Made by a program: the position numbers and the translations under genes
Assembly: GCA_910579185.1 (NCBI GenBank)
Contig: CAJTTG010000001.1
Location: 310,001-374,000, forward strand
DNA length: 64,000 nt
Source: an uncultured Muribaculaceae bacterium
GTDB lineage: Bacteria > Bacteroidota > Bacteroidia > Bacteroidales > Muribaculaceae
Reading direction: 5' to 3'
In this document: in pieces, positions 44,899 to 53,342 of the stretch
Layout of the letters: every line of letters starts with the position of its first letter
Position numbering within the stretch: position 1 is the stretch's first letter
Notes under the pieces: generated by a model
What the model saw: only the letters and a program-made list of their open reading frames with translations
Database searches by the model: none
Told to the model about the DNA's origin: nothing

Positions 44899-46954
44899 AC
44901 TTCTTATTGATCAGAGCATTCAATTTTCCCGGAGTCAATTCAGAAGAATATTGATCGAATGACAAGAGCATGTCACAGCCCTCTCTGAAACGGCTGCATC
45001 CATATGCGGAACGCCCCTTTATAAGATGGCCGGATCCGCATTTAGGGCACAATATCTGCTCAAGCTTTCTGACAGCCGGTTTTGACGGAGACTTTTTTGC
45101 CGCCGTTTTTTTCTTTTTTGCAGTCTCACCTTTCTCAGCAGAAACGTCGTCAACTATAATTCGGGAAGAAGAGTTGTCACTCAGAACATTTATGACAATT
45201 TCATTGATTAGACTCTTAAGCTCATCAATGAATTCATGGGCGGAATATTGTCCCCGTTCAATTCTGCGAAGCTTACTTTCCCACAATCCTGTCAATTTAG
45301 CGCTCTTAAGCAGCTCCTCCTTAATTGTAGCAATCAGGGCTATTCCAGCATCAGTAGCTCGCAGACTTTTGCCGGATCGAATCATATATCCACGCTTAAA
45401 TAGCGTTTCAATAATCGCGGCTCGAGTTGATGGACGACCAATGCCATTCTCTTTCATAGCCTCACGGAGCTCCTCATCTTCAACCATTTTTCCGGCACCT
45501 TCCATTGCTCTCAAAAGCGAACCCTCCGTGTAATATTTAGGTGGCTGAGTCTGTTTCTTATTCAACGAAGGTTTATGGCTTCCACTTTCTCCCTTCTCAA
45601 AATTCGGGAGAATATTTTCCGAGCTATCTTCTGCAGTATCTTTATCTTTCTGATAAATTATTCTCCACCCTGGCTTCAAAATCACCTTTCCCGATGCTTT
45701 GAAAACCTGACCGCTGATATCAGCCATCACTGTAGTAGTAGAAAATTCACAATCCGGATAAAACACAGCGATGAAGCGACGGGCAATGAGGTGATACATT
45801 TTCTTTTCATCTCCATTCAGCATATTAGGTAACTGTCCGGTCGGGATTATAGCATGGTGATCCGTCACTTTAGAATTATCAAAGACCTTCTTGCTTTTTG
45901 TAATTTTCCCGGATAATACAGGAGCTGTCAATGCTGCGTATGGAGTCATCTGCTTCAATATCTGAGGTACTTTCGGGTAAATATCCTCCGAAAGATATGT
46001 CGTGTCCACACGTGGGTAAGTGGTAACCTTTTTCTCGTAAAGCGACTGAATCATCTTCAGAGACTCATCAGCCGACCATCCCCACCGCTTATTGCATTCC
46101 ACCTGTAAAGATGTGAGGTCAAAAAGACGGGGCGCTGATTCCCTACCCTTTTTCTCCTGAACATCCGTAATAACCAATGGCGAAGATTCAATAGCCGCCA
46201 TCGCCAGGTTGGCATCATCTTCAGACTTGTATTTTCCGGCAGCCGCAGAGAAAATAGTGTCACGATACTCCGTGCGTATTTCCCAATAATCCTCAGGCTT
46301 GAAATTCTCAATCTCAAGCTGCCGCTGAACAACAATTGCGAGTGTGGGGGTCTGCACACGTCCAATCGACAGAACTTTCCCTGGTTCAGAATATTTTAAT
46401 GAATACAGCCTCGTGGCATTCATACCAAGAATCCAGTCTCCAACAGCACGCGATAAACCGGCATAATAAAGATTGTCAAAGTCGGCCTGTGGCTTTAAAT
46501 TATTGAAGCCCTCTCGAATTGATTCATCCGTCAACGACGAGATCCAAAGACGCTTAACCTCACAATGAGTACGTGCCTTCTGCATCACCCATCGTTGTAT
46601 AAGCTCACCTTCCTGTCCGGCGTCACCACAGTTTATCACCTCATCGGCTTTTGAAATCAGAGTTTCTATAACCTTGAACTGACGCTTTATGCTTTCCTGA
46701 TCAATCAGTTTGATACCAAATCTCGGAGGAATCATCGGAAGAGAAGAAAGCGACCATCGCTTCCACATTTCGGTATAATCCGCCGGCTCCTTCAGTGTGC
46801 ACAAATGTCCATAGGTCCACGTGACAGCGTACCCGTTGCCTTCATAAAAACCATCGGCTTTATTATTTGCCCCAAGCAGACCTGCAATATCTCTCGCGAC
46901 ACTCGGTTTCTCCGTTACACACAGTTTCACTTCTTCGATTGAATTATTGTCCAT
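44888..46954 (-). CDS. topB: DNA topoisomerase III
   Basis: TopB is a type IA topoisomerase that decatenates single-stranded DNA junctions, often together with RecQ. The 688-residue protein shows the TOPRIM start LCVTEKPSVARDIAGLLGA, the acidic motif INCGDAGQEGELIQRW (where many family members have DREGE), the catalytic Tyr region VTTYPRVDTTYLSEDIYP, and a C-terminal basic, Lys-rich linker followed by a zinc-ribbon-like motif CPKCGSGHLIKGRSAYGCSR. It appears to be a chromosomal housekeeping copy rather than a conjugative element gene, given its operon. The start overlaps the upstream gene by 28 bp. Confidence 0.93.
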   Translation of the reverse strand: MDNNSIEEVKLCVTEKPSVARDIAGLLGANNKADGFYEGNGYAVTWTYGHLCTLKEPADYTEMWKRWSLSSLPMIPPRFGIKLIDQESIKRQFKVIETLISKADEVINCGDAGQEGELIQRWVMQKARTHCEVKRLWISSLTDESIREGFNNLKPQADFDNLYYAGLSRAVGDWILGMNATRLYSLKYSEPGKVLSIGRVQTPTLAIVVQRQLEIENFKPEDYWEIRTEYRDTIFSAAAGKYKSEDDANLAMAAIESSPLVITDVQEKKGRESAPRLFDLTSLQVECNKRWGWSADESLKMIQSLYEKKVTTYPRVDTTYLSEDIYPKVPQILKQMTPYAALTAPVLSGKITKSKKVFDNSKVTDHHAIIPTGQLPNMLNGDEKKMYHLIARRFIAVFYPDCEFSTTTVMADISGQVFKASGKVILKPGWRIIYQKDKDTAEDSSENILPNFEKGESGSHKPSLNKKQTQPPKYYTEGSLLRAMEGAGKMVEDEELREAMKENGIGRPSTRAAIIETLFKRGYMIRSGKSLRATDAGIALIATIKEELLKSAKLTGLWESKLRRIERGQYSAHEFIDELKSLINEIVINVLSDNSSSRIIVDDVSAEKGETAKKKKTAAKKSPSKPAVRKLEQILCPKCGSGHLIKGRSAYGCSRFREGCDMLLSFDQYSSELTPGKLNALINKKYGK

Positions 46955-47358
46955 TTGCTCGGTCCTTTCGGTCCGGAGAGCATAATTGTGAATTCTGATT
47001 GAATTTTCATCGGAGGGAAATCAATCTCTACATAGATCGCATTATCATCTTCCCATTGAAACCATCGTTTCATATCAATGCCATCGATATCTGTAGCATC
47101 AAGTTTTTCTCCTGTTGAGGCTACAAAAATCATCTCGTCAATACGACCTGAAGTATGTGGCTTTCCTATCAAAAAGCCATAAACACGTGTCAGATCGTCA
47201 CGATAATCAATCTTCTCAATCTTGAATCCAATCTGACCACCGGACTTACTTGCTTCAATCGAGTAATTTTCCAATTCCCGTGCTACAAGATCTGCCGGGA
47301 TTATTACCGCACAGAGAAAAACAGCGACAGATATAAACAATCGTCCAAACATATTCAT
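46927..47358 (-). CDS. exported protein of unknown function
   Basis: A 143-residue protein with a signal peptide (FGRLFISVAVFLCAVIIPADLVA). The mature part is predicted beta-rich: IGFKIEKIDYRDDLTRVYGF, RWFQWEDDNAIYVEIDFPP, FTIMLSGPKGPSKWTI. No catalytic motif is visible. It sits between mazG (5 bp upstream) and topB, overlapping topB by 28 bp, so it is co-transcribed with unrelated housekeeping genes. I do not recognise the family; a periplasmic location is inferred from the signal peptide. Confidence 0.7.
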   Translation of the reverse strand: MNMFGRLFISVAVFLCAVIIPADLVARELENYSIEASKSGGQIGFKIEKIDYRDDLTRVYGFLIGKPHTSGRIDEMIFVASTGEKLDATDIDGIDMKRWFQWEDDNAIYVEIDFPPMKIQSEFTIMLSGPKGPSKWTIIQSKK

Positions 47359-47363
47359 GTCAA

Positions 47364-48146
47364 TTATTCCGTGGCCTTAGCCTCGTTCCAAAGAAGATCC
47401 ATTTCCGCTAACGTCATATCCTTCAAATTCCGTCCGGACTCTTTAGCTTTTGCCTCGACGTAGTTGAACCGTCGGATGAATTTCTTGTTGGTTTTTTCGA
47501 GCGCGTTTTCCGGATTGATACCATATTTGCGCGATAGGTTTATAATGCTGAAAAGCACATCGCCCATCTCGGCTTCCATATCCGCTCGCGACATCTTATC
47601 CGCCTCTACAGAAAACTCATCAAGCTCCTCTCTGACTTTATTCCAGACCTCAGCATTATCATTCCAATCAAAGCCTACATTTGCAGCTTTCTCCTGAACA
47701 CGATATGCTTTTATCAAGGCCGGAAGAGCAGCAGGCACACCGGCAAGAACAGTTCGATTTCCACCTCGTTCCTTCAACTTAATCTGCTCCCAGTTCTCTT
47801 CCACCTGATGTGAGTTTTCAACCGCGGTAGAACCAAAGACATGCGGATGGCGGAATATAAGCTTTGCATTCAATGCATCAGCCACGTCGCAAATATCAAA
47901 GGAATCCGATTCCTCACCTATCTTTGAATAAAAAAGAATATGAAGAAGTACGTCTCCAAGTTCCTTCTTGATATTATCATTGTCATAATTGATCAGCGCA
48001 TCACATAGTTCATACACTTCCTCTATTGTGTTTGGCCGCAAAGACTCGTTTGTCTGCTTGCGATCCCAAGGACACTGAACACGCAGGATATCAAGCGTGT
48101 CGATGACACGACCTAAAGCCTCAATTTTTTCTTCGCGAGTATGCAT
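47364..48146 (-). CDS. mazG: nucleoside triphosphate pyrophosphohydrolase MazG
   Basis: MazG hydrolyses (d)NTPs to monophosphates and pyrophosphate, cleansing the pool of non-canonical nucleotides and modulating ppGpp-linked stress. The 260-residue product has two MazG-type helical domains. The first holds the metal site: CPWDRKQTNESLRPNTIEE, then EVYELCDAL and KKELGDVLLHILFYSKI. The second has a similar EEXXE-type pattern (EELDEFSVEADKM, MEAEMGDVLFSIINL). Length matches the E. coli-type enzyme. It lies 8 bp downstream of the dsbD gene. Confidence 0.94.
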   Translation of the reverse strand: MHTREEKIEALGRVIDTLDILRVQCPWDRKQTNESLRPNTIEEVYELCDALINYDNDNIKKELGDVLLHILFYSKIGEESDSFDICDVADALNAKLIFRHPHVFGSTAVENSHQVEENWEQIKLKERGGNRTVLAGVPAALPALIKAYRVQEKAANVGFDWNDNAEVWNKVREELDEFSVEADKMSRADMEAEMGDVLFSIINLSRKYGINPENALEKTNKKFIRRFNYVEAKAKESGRNLKDMTLAEMDLLWNEAKATE

Positions 48147-48154
48147 AGCAACTA

Positions 48155-50134
48155 TTACTTTTCATAATTCTCAATTCCACTCATGAGCCAAGCTTTGAAC
48201 TCATCGACGTTCTCAGTAAAGCCCAGCATTGAATTCATCGGCTGTCCGGCGTTGTCGAGCACAATATAATAGGGCTGCTGTGAAGCCTTGAATTTTGATT
48301 CCTGAAGATATCCCCATAGATCCCCATAAGTTTCTATAAGGCGTTTCTTACCATTGATCTCCAACGATTGAGGATCTGTCAAAGGCGTACGGTCATCAAC
48401 CATCAACGTGATGAACACGACCTTTTCTTCAATGAGAGCTTTTACCGATGGTTCATCAAGAACCGCCCCTTCCATTTTACGGCAATTGACACATCCATAA
48501 CCGGAAAAATCAAGCAGAACCGGCATATTATGTTCGGCTGCATATCTCATTCCCTGATCATAATTGTCAAAATGCATGGGGTCATCATGATATAGATTGA
48601 AATCCTGCGTATTCAGTGGCGGAGCGAAAGCACTTACAGCTTTCAATGGTGCTCCCCAAAGACCGGGGATAAGATACACCACAAAACTCAATGAGGCCAA
48701 CGCGAGGAAAAATCTTGGAATAGAAACATATTCCAATGGTGCATCATGGCTGAACCGGATTTTACCAAGCAAATAAAGCCCTAACAACAGGAATATGACA
48801 ATCCATAATGACAAGAAAACTTCCCGGTCAAGAATTCCCCAACCATAAGCCAGATCGACAACCGAAAGGAATTTCAAAGACAATGCGAGTTCAAGAAATC
48901 CCAGAACGACTTTAACGGAATTGAGCCAGCCACCGGAACGCGGCATTTCCTTGAGCAGTGACGGGAACATTGCAAACAACGCAAATGGGATTGCCAACGC
49001 CAGAGCAAATGCGCCCATACCGACTGCCGGGCCAGCAATATTTCCCTGTGTCGCGGCCTCTACCAACAGCGTTCCAATCAGAGGGCCAGTGCATGAGAAT
49101 GAAACAAGGACAAGCGTGAAAGCCATGAAGAACATACTTACAAGACCCGAGGTTCGCTCTGCCTTGCTATCAACTGAATTGCTCCACTTCGACGGCAATT
49201 TAATATCAAATGCTCCAAAGAACGAGATAGCAAATACAACCAGAAGAAGAAAGAAAGCTATATTGAAGTATGCATTTGTCGCCAGTTCATTAAGCTTACC
49301 GGCATCAAAGACCATAGTTACCAAAAGTCCTAATGCAAGATAAATAACAATGATTGAGAAACCGTAGATCACTGCGTCCAATACAGAACGGCGTCTATTC
49401 GTATTTTTCTTCAAAAAGAAGCTGACGGTCAACGGAATCATCGGCCACACACAAGGGGTTAGGAGAGCCAGAAGCCCACCGACAAATCCCCAAATGAATA
49501 TGTACCACCAATCAGCATCAACATCTGTAGCCGACTGCACTTCAACAGGCTCCCACCACTGGGAATTATCAACCACCCCGAGTCCTGATTTCAAAGTATC
49601 CGACAATGACGGAGCACTCTTGCCATTATTATCAACTACAGAATCCGTATTTACCGAGGCACTTATCGACTCAGGATTAAACGAGAGATCGAACGGGACT
49701 TTCTCCGGTCGTGAACAACTTTTATCATTGCAAGCCATGGATTCCACCACAACTTCAAACTTGCATCCCTTACTGCCGTTCTGCAATCGGAAATTTTGAG
49801 TAAAAGTAACAACACCTTCCCAGTAGCCGAGCATAAGATTAAACATCTTATCCATCACCTTGGTGGGCTTGACCGATGGCACAATATCGCCAACAAGATC
49901 AGCACCAGCTATCTGCCTGAAATCAAAATTCGTCGGCGTAGGGCCATCCTTGGGGAGATCCATGGAATACATGTGCCACCCGTCTGATATTTTAGCGGTA
50001 AATACAATCTGTCCTTCAGTTTCAGAGGTCATCTCAAGTTCTGAGCTCCAATTCACCGGAGTCTGCACCTGCGCGGAAACGCCCAACGATAGGAACAACA
50101 GAAATGCTGCAATCCAAACTTTCATATGCTTCAT
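48155..50134 (-). CDS. dsbD: DsbD-type thiol:disulfide interchange protein
   Basis: DsbD moves reducing power from cytoplasmic thioredoxin across the inner membrane to periplasmic thiol proteins. The 659-residue protein has a signal peptide, an N-terminal DsbD-alpha-like domain (residues about 20-160, with Cys pair in MACNDKSCSRPEKVP), a CcdA-like transmembrane domain of about eight segments with the Pro/Cys motif LTPCVWPMIPLTVSFF and the partner FSCTGPLIGTLLV, and a C-terminal thioredoxin-like domain with LDFSGYGCVNCRKMEG (CVNC). All three redox pairs are present. The start overlaps the stop of the upstream paralogous alpha-domain gene by 4 bp (ATGA). Confidence 0.92.
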   Translation of the reverse strand: MKHMKVWIAAFLLFLSLGVSAQVQTPVNWSSELEMTSETEGQIVFTAKISDGWHMYSMDLPKDGPTPTNFDFRQIAGADLVGDIVPSVKPTKVMDKMFNLMLGYWEGVVTFTQNFRLQNGSKGCKFEVVVESMACNDKSCSRPEKVPFDLSFNPESISASVNTDSVVDNNGKSAPSLSDTLKSGLGVVDNSQWWEPVEVQSATDVDADWWYIFIWGFVGGLLALLTPCVWPMIPLTVSFFLKKNTNRRRSVLDAVIYGFSIIVIYLALGLLVTMVFDAGKLNELATNAYFNIAFFLLLVVFAISFFGAFDIKLPSKWSNSVDSKAERTSGLVSMFFMAFTLVLVSFSCTGPLIGTLLVEAATQGNIAGPAVGMGAFALALAIPFALFAMFPSLLKEMPRSGGWLNSVKVVLGFLELALSLKFLSVVDLAYGWGILDREVFLSLWIVIFLLLGLYLLGKIRFSHDAPLEYVSIPRFFLALASLSFVVYLIPGLWGAPLKAVSAFAPPLNTQDFNLYHDDPMHFDNYDQGMRYAAEHNMPVLLDFSGYGCVNCRKMEGAVLDEPSVKALIEEKVVFITLMVDDRTPLTDPQSLEINGKKRLIETYGDLWGYLQESKFKASQQPYYIVLDNAGQPMNSMLGFTENVDEFKAWLMSGIENYEK

Positions 50135-50607
50135 TTCTTAACAATTACTTTTTTTGAAAACGTTTCAATCTTGGGAGGCATACAATTCTGATCATTGCAT
50201 CCCATATAGCGTATTTTACCTGCTACAACTGCCGTAGCGGCATCCGTCACCTTAAACTTACGACGAAAAGTCACGGCTGAACTCCAGCATGTAAGATCCA
50301 GGTCAAACATCGAATCATGATATCGAGTAGGTGCAGGAGATGCTGAAAGGTCACCAATAAAGCTGACCCCCTTTGACGCAGAGAAATCAAACTCAGTAGG
50401 CTGTGGCCCATTTTTCGGCAGTTTCATTCCGTAAAGATGCCAGCCATCATCTATAGTCGACTTAATTATCACCTCCCCTTCAGTTGCAGAAGTCATCTTT
50501 ACATTCACACGCCAACGAATCGGATTTGCCGGCGCCTGTGCATTTATAGTCGTCACAAAAAACAGTGACAACAAAATTGAAATCGTTAATTTTATAATGC
50601 GGTTCAT
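50131..50607 (-). CDS. stand-alone DsbD-alpha-like domain protein
   Basis: A 158-residue exported protein consisting of a signal peptide (RIIKLTISILLSLFFVTTINA) and one domain that is clearly a paralog of the N-terminal domain of the adjacent DsbD. Compare GWHLYGMKLPKNGPQPTEF here with GWHMYSMDLPKDGPTPTNF there. The redox Cys pair is kept (GCNDQNCMPPK). It probably receives electrons from the DsbD membrane domain and delivers them to a separate periplasmic target. The start MNRIIKL at 50607 is preferred over 50625. It is the first gene of the seven-gene minus operon. Confidence 0.8.
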   Translation of the reverse strand: MNRIIKLTISILLSLFFVTTINAQAPANPIRWRVNVKMTSATEGEVIIKSTIDDGWHLYGMKLPKNGPQPTEFDFSASKGVSFIGDLSASPAPTRYHDSMFDLDLTCWSSAVTFRRKFKVTDAATAVVAGKIRYMGCNDQNCMPPKIETFSKKVIVKK

Positions 50608-50626
50608 GTTTCTATAAATTTTCATG

Positions 50627-50634
50627 CAAAATTA
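50627..50634 (-). promoter_or_regulatory. -7 element of the dsbD-mazG-topB operon
   Basis: TAATTTTG on the minus strand (plus 50627-50634) lies 20 bp before the ATG at 50607. The upstream element is not clear. Confidence 0.4.
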
Positions 50635-50717
50635 GTAATATTTATCCGAAATACGCCGTTTTTACATTTTTTACTTTTTTACACCGCCACAGCAACGTTT
50701 CTTTCGGATTTTTTCAT

Positions 50718-50725
50718 TACCTTTG
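50718..50725 (+). promoter_or_regulatory. -7 element of the GT5-like gene
   Basis: TACCTTTG at 50718-50725 matches the consensus, 34 bp before the ATG at 50759. The region between the two divergent -7 boxes is very AT-rich. Confidence 0.45.
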
Positions 50726-50758
50726 CAGGTAATTTTTTAATTTATAGAATACCAACGA

Positions 50759-51577
50759 ATGAAGGAACGCAACAAAGTTCTATACATTTCTCAGGAAATA
50801 GCGCCTTATCTACCGGAAACTCCTATGTCCGTGGCCGGACGCACACTTCCTCAGAGCGCACAGGAAAACGGGTACGAAGTCCGTACGTTTATGCCAAAAT
50901 ACGGATCAATAAATGAACGCCGCAATCAGCTCCATGAGGTTATCCGACTATCCGGCATGAACGTTGTGATCGACGACACGGATCATCCACTGATTATAAA
51001 GGTTGCAACATTGCAGCCCACCCGTATGCAGGTCTATTTCATAGACAACGACGATTACTTCCAGTTTTCACCGGACAAAATACTTGAAATAGTTTCATCC
51101 CCGGAAGATAACGACGAACGAATCATGTTTTTCGCAAGAGGTGTGATTGAGACCGTACGCAAATTGCGTTGGAATCCGGCAATAATCCACTGTCTCGGAT
51201 GGACATCCGCACTCGTTCCATTATATCTCAAATATGCGTATCCCGACGATCCGACGTTCAGCAAGTCAAAAATCGTCTATGCTTTACGCGACGAGGATTT
51301 TGACTATACACTCAACGAGCGTTTTCTCGAGAAACTTGAGGCCGATCAATTTGATGGAGAAATGCTCAAGTCAATCTCAGACGGGCCTGTCGACTTCATC
51401 AAGCTCAACAAACTTGCCATAGACCATAGCGATGCCATCGTTCAGTCTACAGCAAATGTCAATCCGGAATTGATGGAATATGCACGACAATCCGGTAAAC
51501 CCATCCTCGAGTTCATTCCCGATGAGACTGAATTCCTTAATAAATATGCGGAATTCTACGAAACACTAATTGATTGA
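50759..51577 (+). CDS. orphan glycogen/starch synthase N-domain-like protein
   Basis: A 272-residue protein matching the N-terminal Rossmann half of GT5 glycogen synthases: VLYISQEIAPYLPET at the start, NGYEVRTFMPKYGSINERR, then PAIIHCLGWTSALVPLYLKY near residue 145 (the helix after the GT5 WH motif). The C-terminal half that binds ADP-glucose is absent, and the substrate loop KTGGL is replaced (the corresponding stretch reads PETPMSVAGRTLPQ). It is therefore unlikely to be an active synthase. Similar proteins occur widely in Bacteroidales next to DUF4270 genes (from memory), as here, suggesting a conserved non-catalytic role. It has its own promoter. Confidence 0.75.
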   Translation: MKERNKVLYISQEIAPYLPETPMSVAGRTLPQSAQENGYEVRTFMPKYGSINERRNQLHEVIRLSGMNVVIDDTDHPLIIKVATLQPTRMQVYFIDNDDYFQFSPDKILEIVSSPEDNDERIMFFARGVIETVRKLRWNPAIIHCLGWTSALVPLYLKYAYPDDPTFSKSKIVYALRDEDFDYTLNERFLEKLEADQFDGEMLKSISDGPVDFIKLNKLAIDHSDAIVQSTANVNPELMEYARQSGKPILEFIPDETEFLNKYAEFYETLID

Positions 51578-51618
51578 TCCATGCCTTGGGTCAAACAAAA
51601 CGAATACCCTCCAACAAA

Positions 51619-53016
51619 ATGAAACTGAAATACATCCTCTCAGCTGCCGTAATTGCATTGACCGCAGGGTTAATTTCATGCGACGACGAGGTGACTACCC
51701 TTGGAAATTCACTGGTCGAGGACAATACAGAGGTAGTAATCGACTCGTCGTTCACTATCACAGGCCGTCCGGTCAAAAACGATGACATTCAGTCACGCTC
51801 CATAACCCAGATCCTCGGCTCAATCACAGCCAAGGAATATGGCCACTTCTCCTCCGACTTTGTCACCCAGTTCATGCCTGCAATGAAACTTAACACCGAT
51901 GGCGTAGGCATCAACGACATTGATTCAATCAAACTGCTGATGTTCTTCTATCCAGGCGACTTTACCGGAGATTCAATCGTACCAATGGGCCTGAAGGTCT
52001 ATCCTCTGACCAAACAGTTACCCTCCCCTATATATAGCGATTTTGACCCAACAGGATATTATGACGAGAATAACTGCTGGACAAACCGTACACAGATATA
52101 CACAGGCAATGCATTATACAATGACTCAATCAATGCCCTGTCCTATCGCACGGTTTCTGTCAAGCTCCCCGACTCATTTGCCAAATCATTCTTCAACAAA
52201 TATCTTGAGAGTCCCCAGACATTTGCAACGCCACAGGCATTCGCGCAATTCTTCCCCGGACTATATGTGAAGAATACCTTTGGATCCGGTCGAGTGATCA
52301 ATTTCAGCGAGACACGTATAAATCTATACTACAAGCGCCACACAACCATCACAACGGATGGAGTTGAACGCGACACTGTATTCAACACATCATCAACATA
52401 CATGGCGGTTACTCCGGAAGTCATAACAAACAACATCATCAACATGAGCCTGAGCCCCAACCTACTCAGCCAAGTTGAGAACAACGAACCGATAATAGTT
52501 GCTCCGGCAAGTTATGATGTTGAGGTGACATTCCCAGCACAGGATATCATCAACAAGTATCGTCAGAACGGCGGTGATATGTCAGTAATAAACACACTCA
52601 CAATGTCGATACCGGTGGAGACAATTGAAAATACATACAACATCAATCCTCCGCAGTATGTACTGCTTGTCCTATCTAAAGACAAGAAAGAATTCTTTGC
52701 CGATAATAAGATCACAGATGAGCAAACATCATTCCTCGCATCTTATAACGAGACGACAAAGTCTTATGACTTCACAAGCATGCGTCAATACATACTCGAC
52801 ATGATGGCGAAGGATCAAATCTCGGCCGCCGATTATACCTTCACCCTCACCCCTGTTAATGTTGTGACAGAAGAAAGCTCATCTTCATACTATTACTCAG
52901 GTCAAACCTACGTACAAGCAATTACCCCATATATTGCAGGGCCGGCCATGTGTAAATTAAACTTAGAAAAAACAAAAATTACGTTCACTTATAGTAAACA
53001 AATAATAAAAAATTAG
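51619..53016 (+). CDS. DUF4270 family lipoprotein
   Basis: A 465-residue predicted lipoprotein: signal ALTAGLISC with Cys near residue 21, followed by acidic residues (DDEV) typical of surface-directed lipoproteins in Bacteroidota. The mature part is beta-rich with DUF4270-type features (TLGNSLVEDNTEVVIDSSF, RSITQILGSITAKEYGHFSS, many Asn/Thr). The function is unknown; family members are large outer-surface lipoproteins. The start at 51619 is chosen because only from there does a signal peptide and lipobox result. Its stop directly precedes the tRNA-Thr promoter. Confidence 0.8.
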   Translation: MKLKYILSAAVIALTAGLISCDDEVTTLGNSLVEDNTEVVIDSSFTITGRPVKNDDIQSRSITQILGSITAKEYGHFSSDFVTQFMPAMKLNTDGVGINDIDSIKLLMFFYPGDFTGDSIVPMGLKVYPLTKQLPSPIYSDFDPTGYYDENNCWTNRTQIYTGNALYNDSINALSYRTVSVKLPDSFAKSFFNKYLESPQTFATPQAFAQFFPGLYVKNTFGSGRVINFSETRINLYYKRHTTITTDGVERDTVFNTSSTYMAVTPEVITNNIINMSLSPNLLSQVENNEPIIVAPASYDVEVTFPAQDIINKYRQNGGDMSVINTLTMSIPVETIENTYNINPPQYVLLVLSKDKKEFFADNKITDEQTSFLASYNETTKSYDFTSMRQYILDMMAKDQISAADYTFTLTPVNVVTEESSSSYYYSGQTYVQAITPYIAGPAMCKLNLEKTKITFTYSKQIIKN

Positions 53017-53024
53017 TATCTTTG
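53017..53024 (+). promoter_or_regulatory. -7 element of the tRNA-Thr gene
   Basis: TATCTTTG at 53017-53024 matches TAnnTTTG and begins at the base after the DUF4270 stop codon; the tRNA starts 21 bp later. Confidence 0.5.
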
Positions 53025-53045
53025 CATTGTCAAAAGATATGACCA

Positions 53046-53118
53046 GCCGCAATAGCTCAGTCGGTAGAGCATTTCATTCGTAACGAAAAGGTCGTGGGTT
53101 CGAGTCCCACTCGCGGCT
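53046..53118 (+). tRNA. tRNA-Thr (anticodon CGU)
   Basis: A 73-nt tRNA gene reading ACG threonine codons. Arms: acceptor GCCGCAA / TCGCGGC, D arm GCTC-AGTCGGTA-GAGC, anticodon loop TTCGTAA (CGT at 53079-53081) and T arm GTGGG-TTCGAGT-CCCAC. The discriminator is T at 53118 and CCA is not encoded. Two A-C mispairs occur: 6-67 in the acceptor stem and 31-39 at the top of the anticodon stem. All invariant bases are otherwise present. A terminator follows 7 bp downstream. Confidence 0.93.
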
Positions 53119-53124
53119 CGAATG

Positions 53125-53150
53125 GCAGCCCTAAAAATGGGCTGCTTTTT
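53125..53150 (+). terminator. intrinsic terminator of the tRNA-Thr gene
   Basis: GCAGCCC (53125-53131) pairs with GGGCTGC (53139-53145) around a seven-base loop and is followed by five T. It ends the DUF4270/tRNA transcript. Confidence 0.8.
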
Positions 53151-53206
53151 ATTTGTGGATCAGCGAGTTAGCTTTTTGAAGAGCATAAACAGGGGCTGAA
53201 AAATCG

Positions 53207-53320
53207 TGATACAATTGAATAATTTTCCGCCGTTCATCCGCTGTTTTCCATTGAAATCAGCATTTTTTGATACAGTTTGATACACTGATTTCGGGGGTGT
53301 ATCATAAATTTGTATCAAAA
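53207..53320. repeat. cluster of TGATACA repeats with nested inverted repeats
   Basis: The heptamer TGATACA occurs on the plus strand at 53207, 53268 and 53278, and its reverse complement TGTATCA at 53298 and 53311. The last four form two nested palindromes: outer TTTTGATACA (53265-53274) with TGTATCAAAA (53311-53320), inner TGATACAC (53278-53285) with GTGTATCA (53297-53304). They lie between the tRNA-Thr terminator and the tail of btuB. No T run suits a terminator on either strand. Arm-type binding sites of a tyrosine recombinase at a tRNA locus would look like this, but no integrase gene is present. Confidence 0.7.
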
Positions 53321-53342
53321 TAAAGCATCGATTATCCAGGTA

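Noticed and set aside
44888..46954. topB as a conjugative-element topoisomerase
   Set aside because: No relaxase, tra genes or element borders are near, and the gene is embedded in a tight operon with mazG and dsbD, so a chromosomal housekeeping copy is more likely.
53164..53320. Open minus-strand frame over the TGATACA repeats
   Set aside because: About 50 codons with no good start and no integrase motif, partly built from the repeats themselves. A recombinase remnant cannot be supported.
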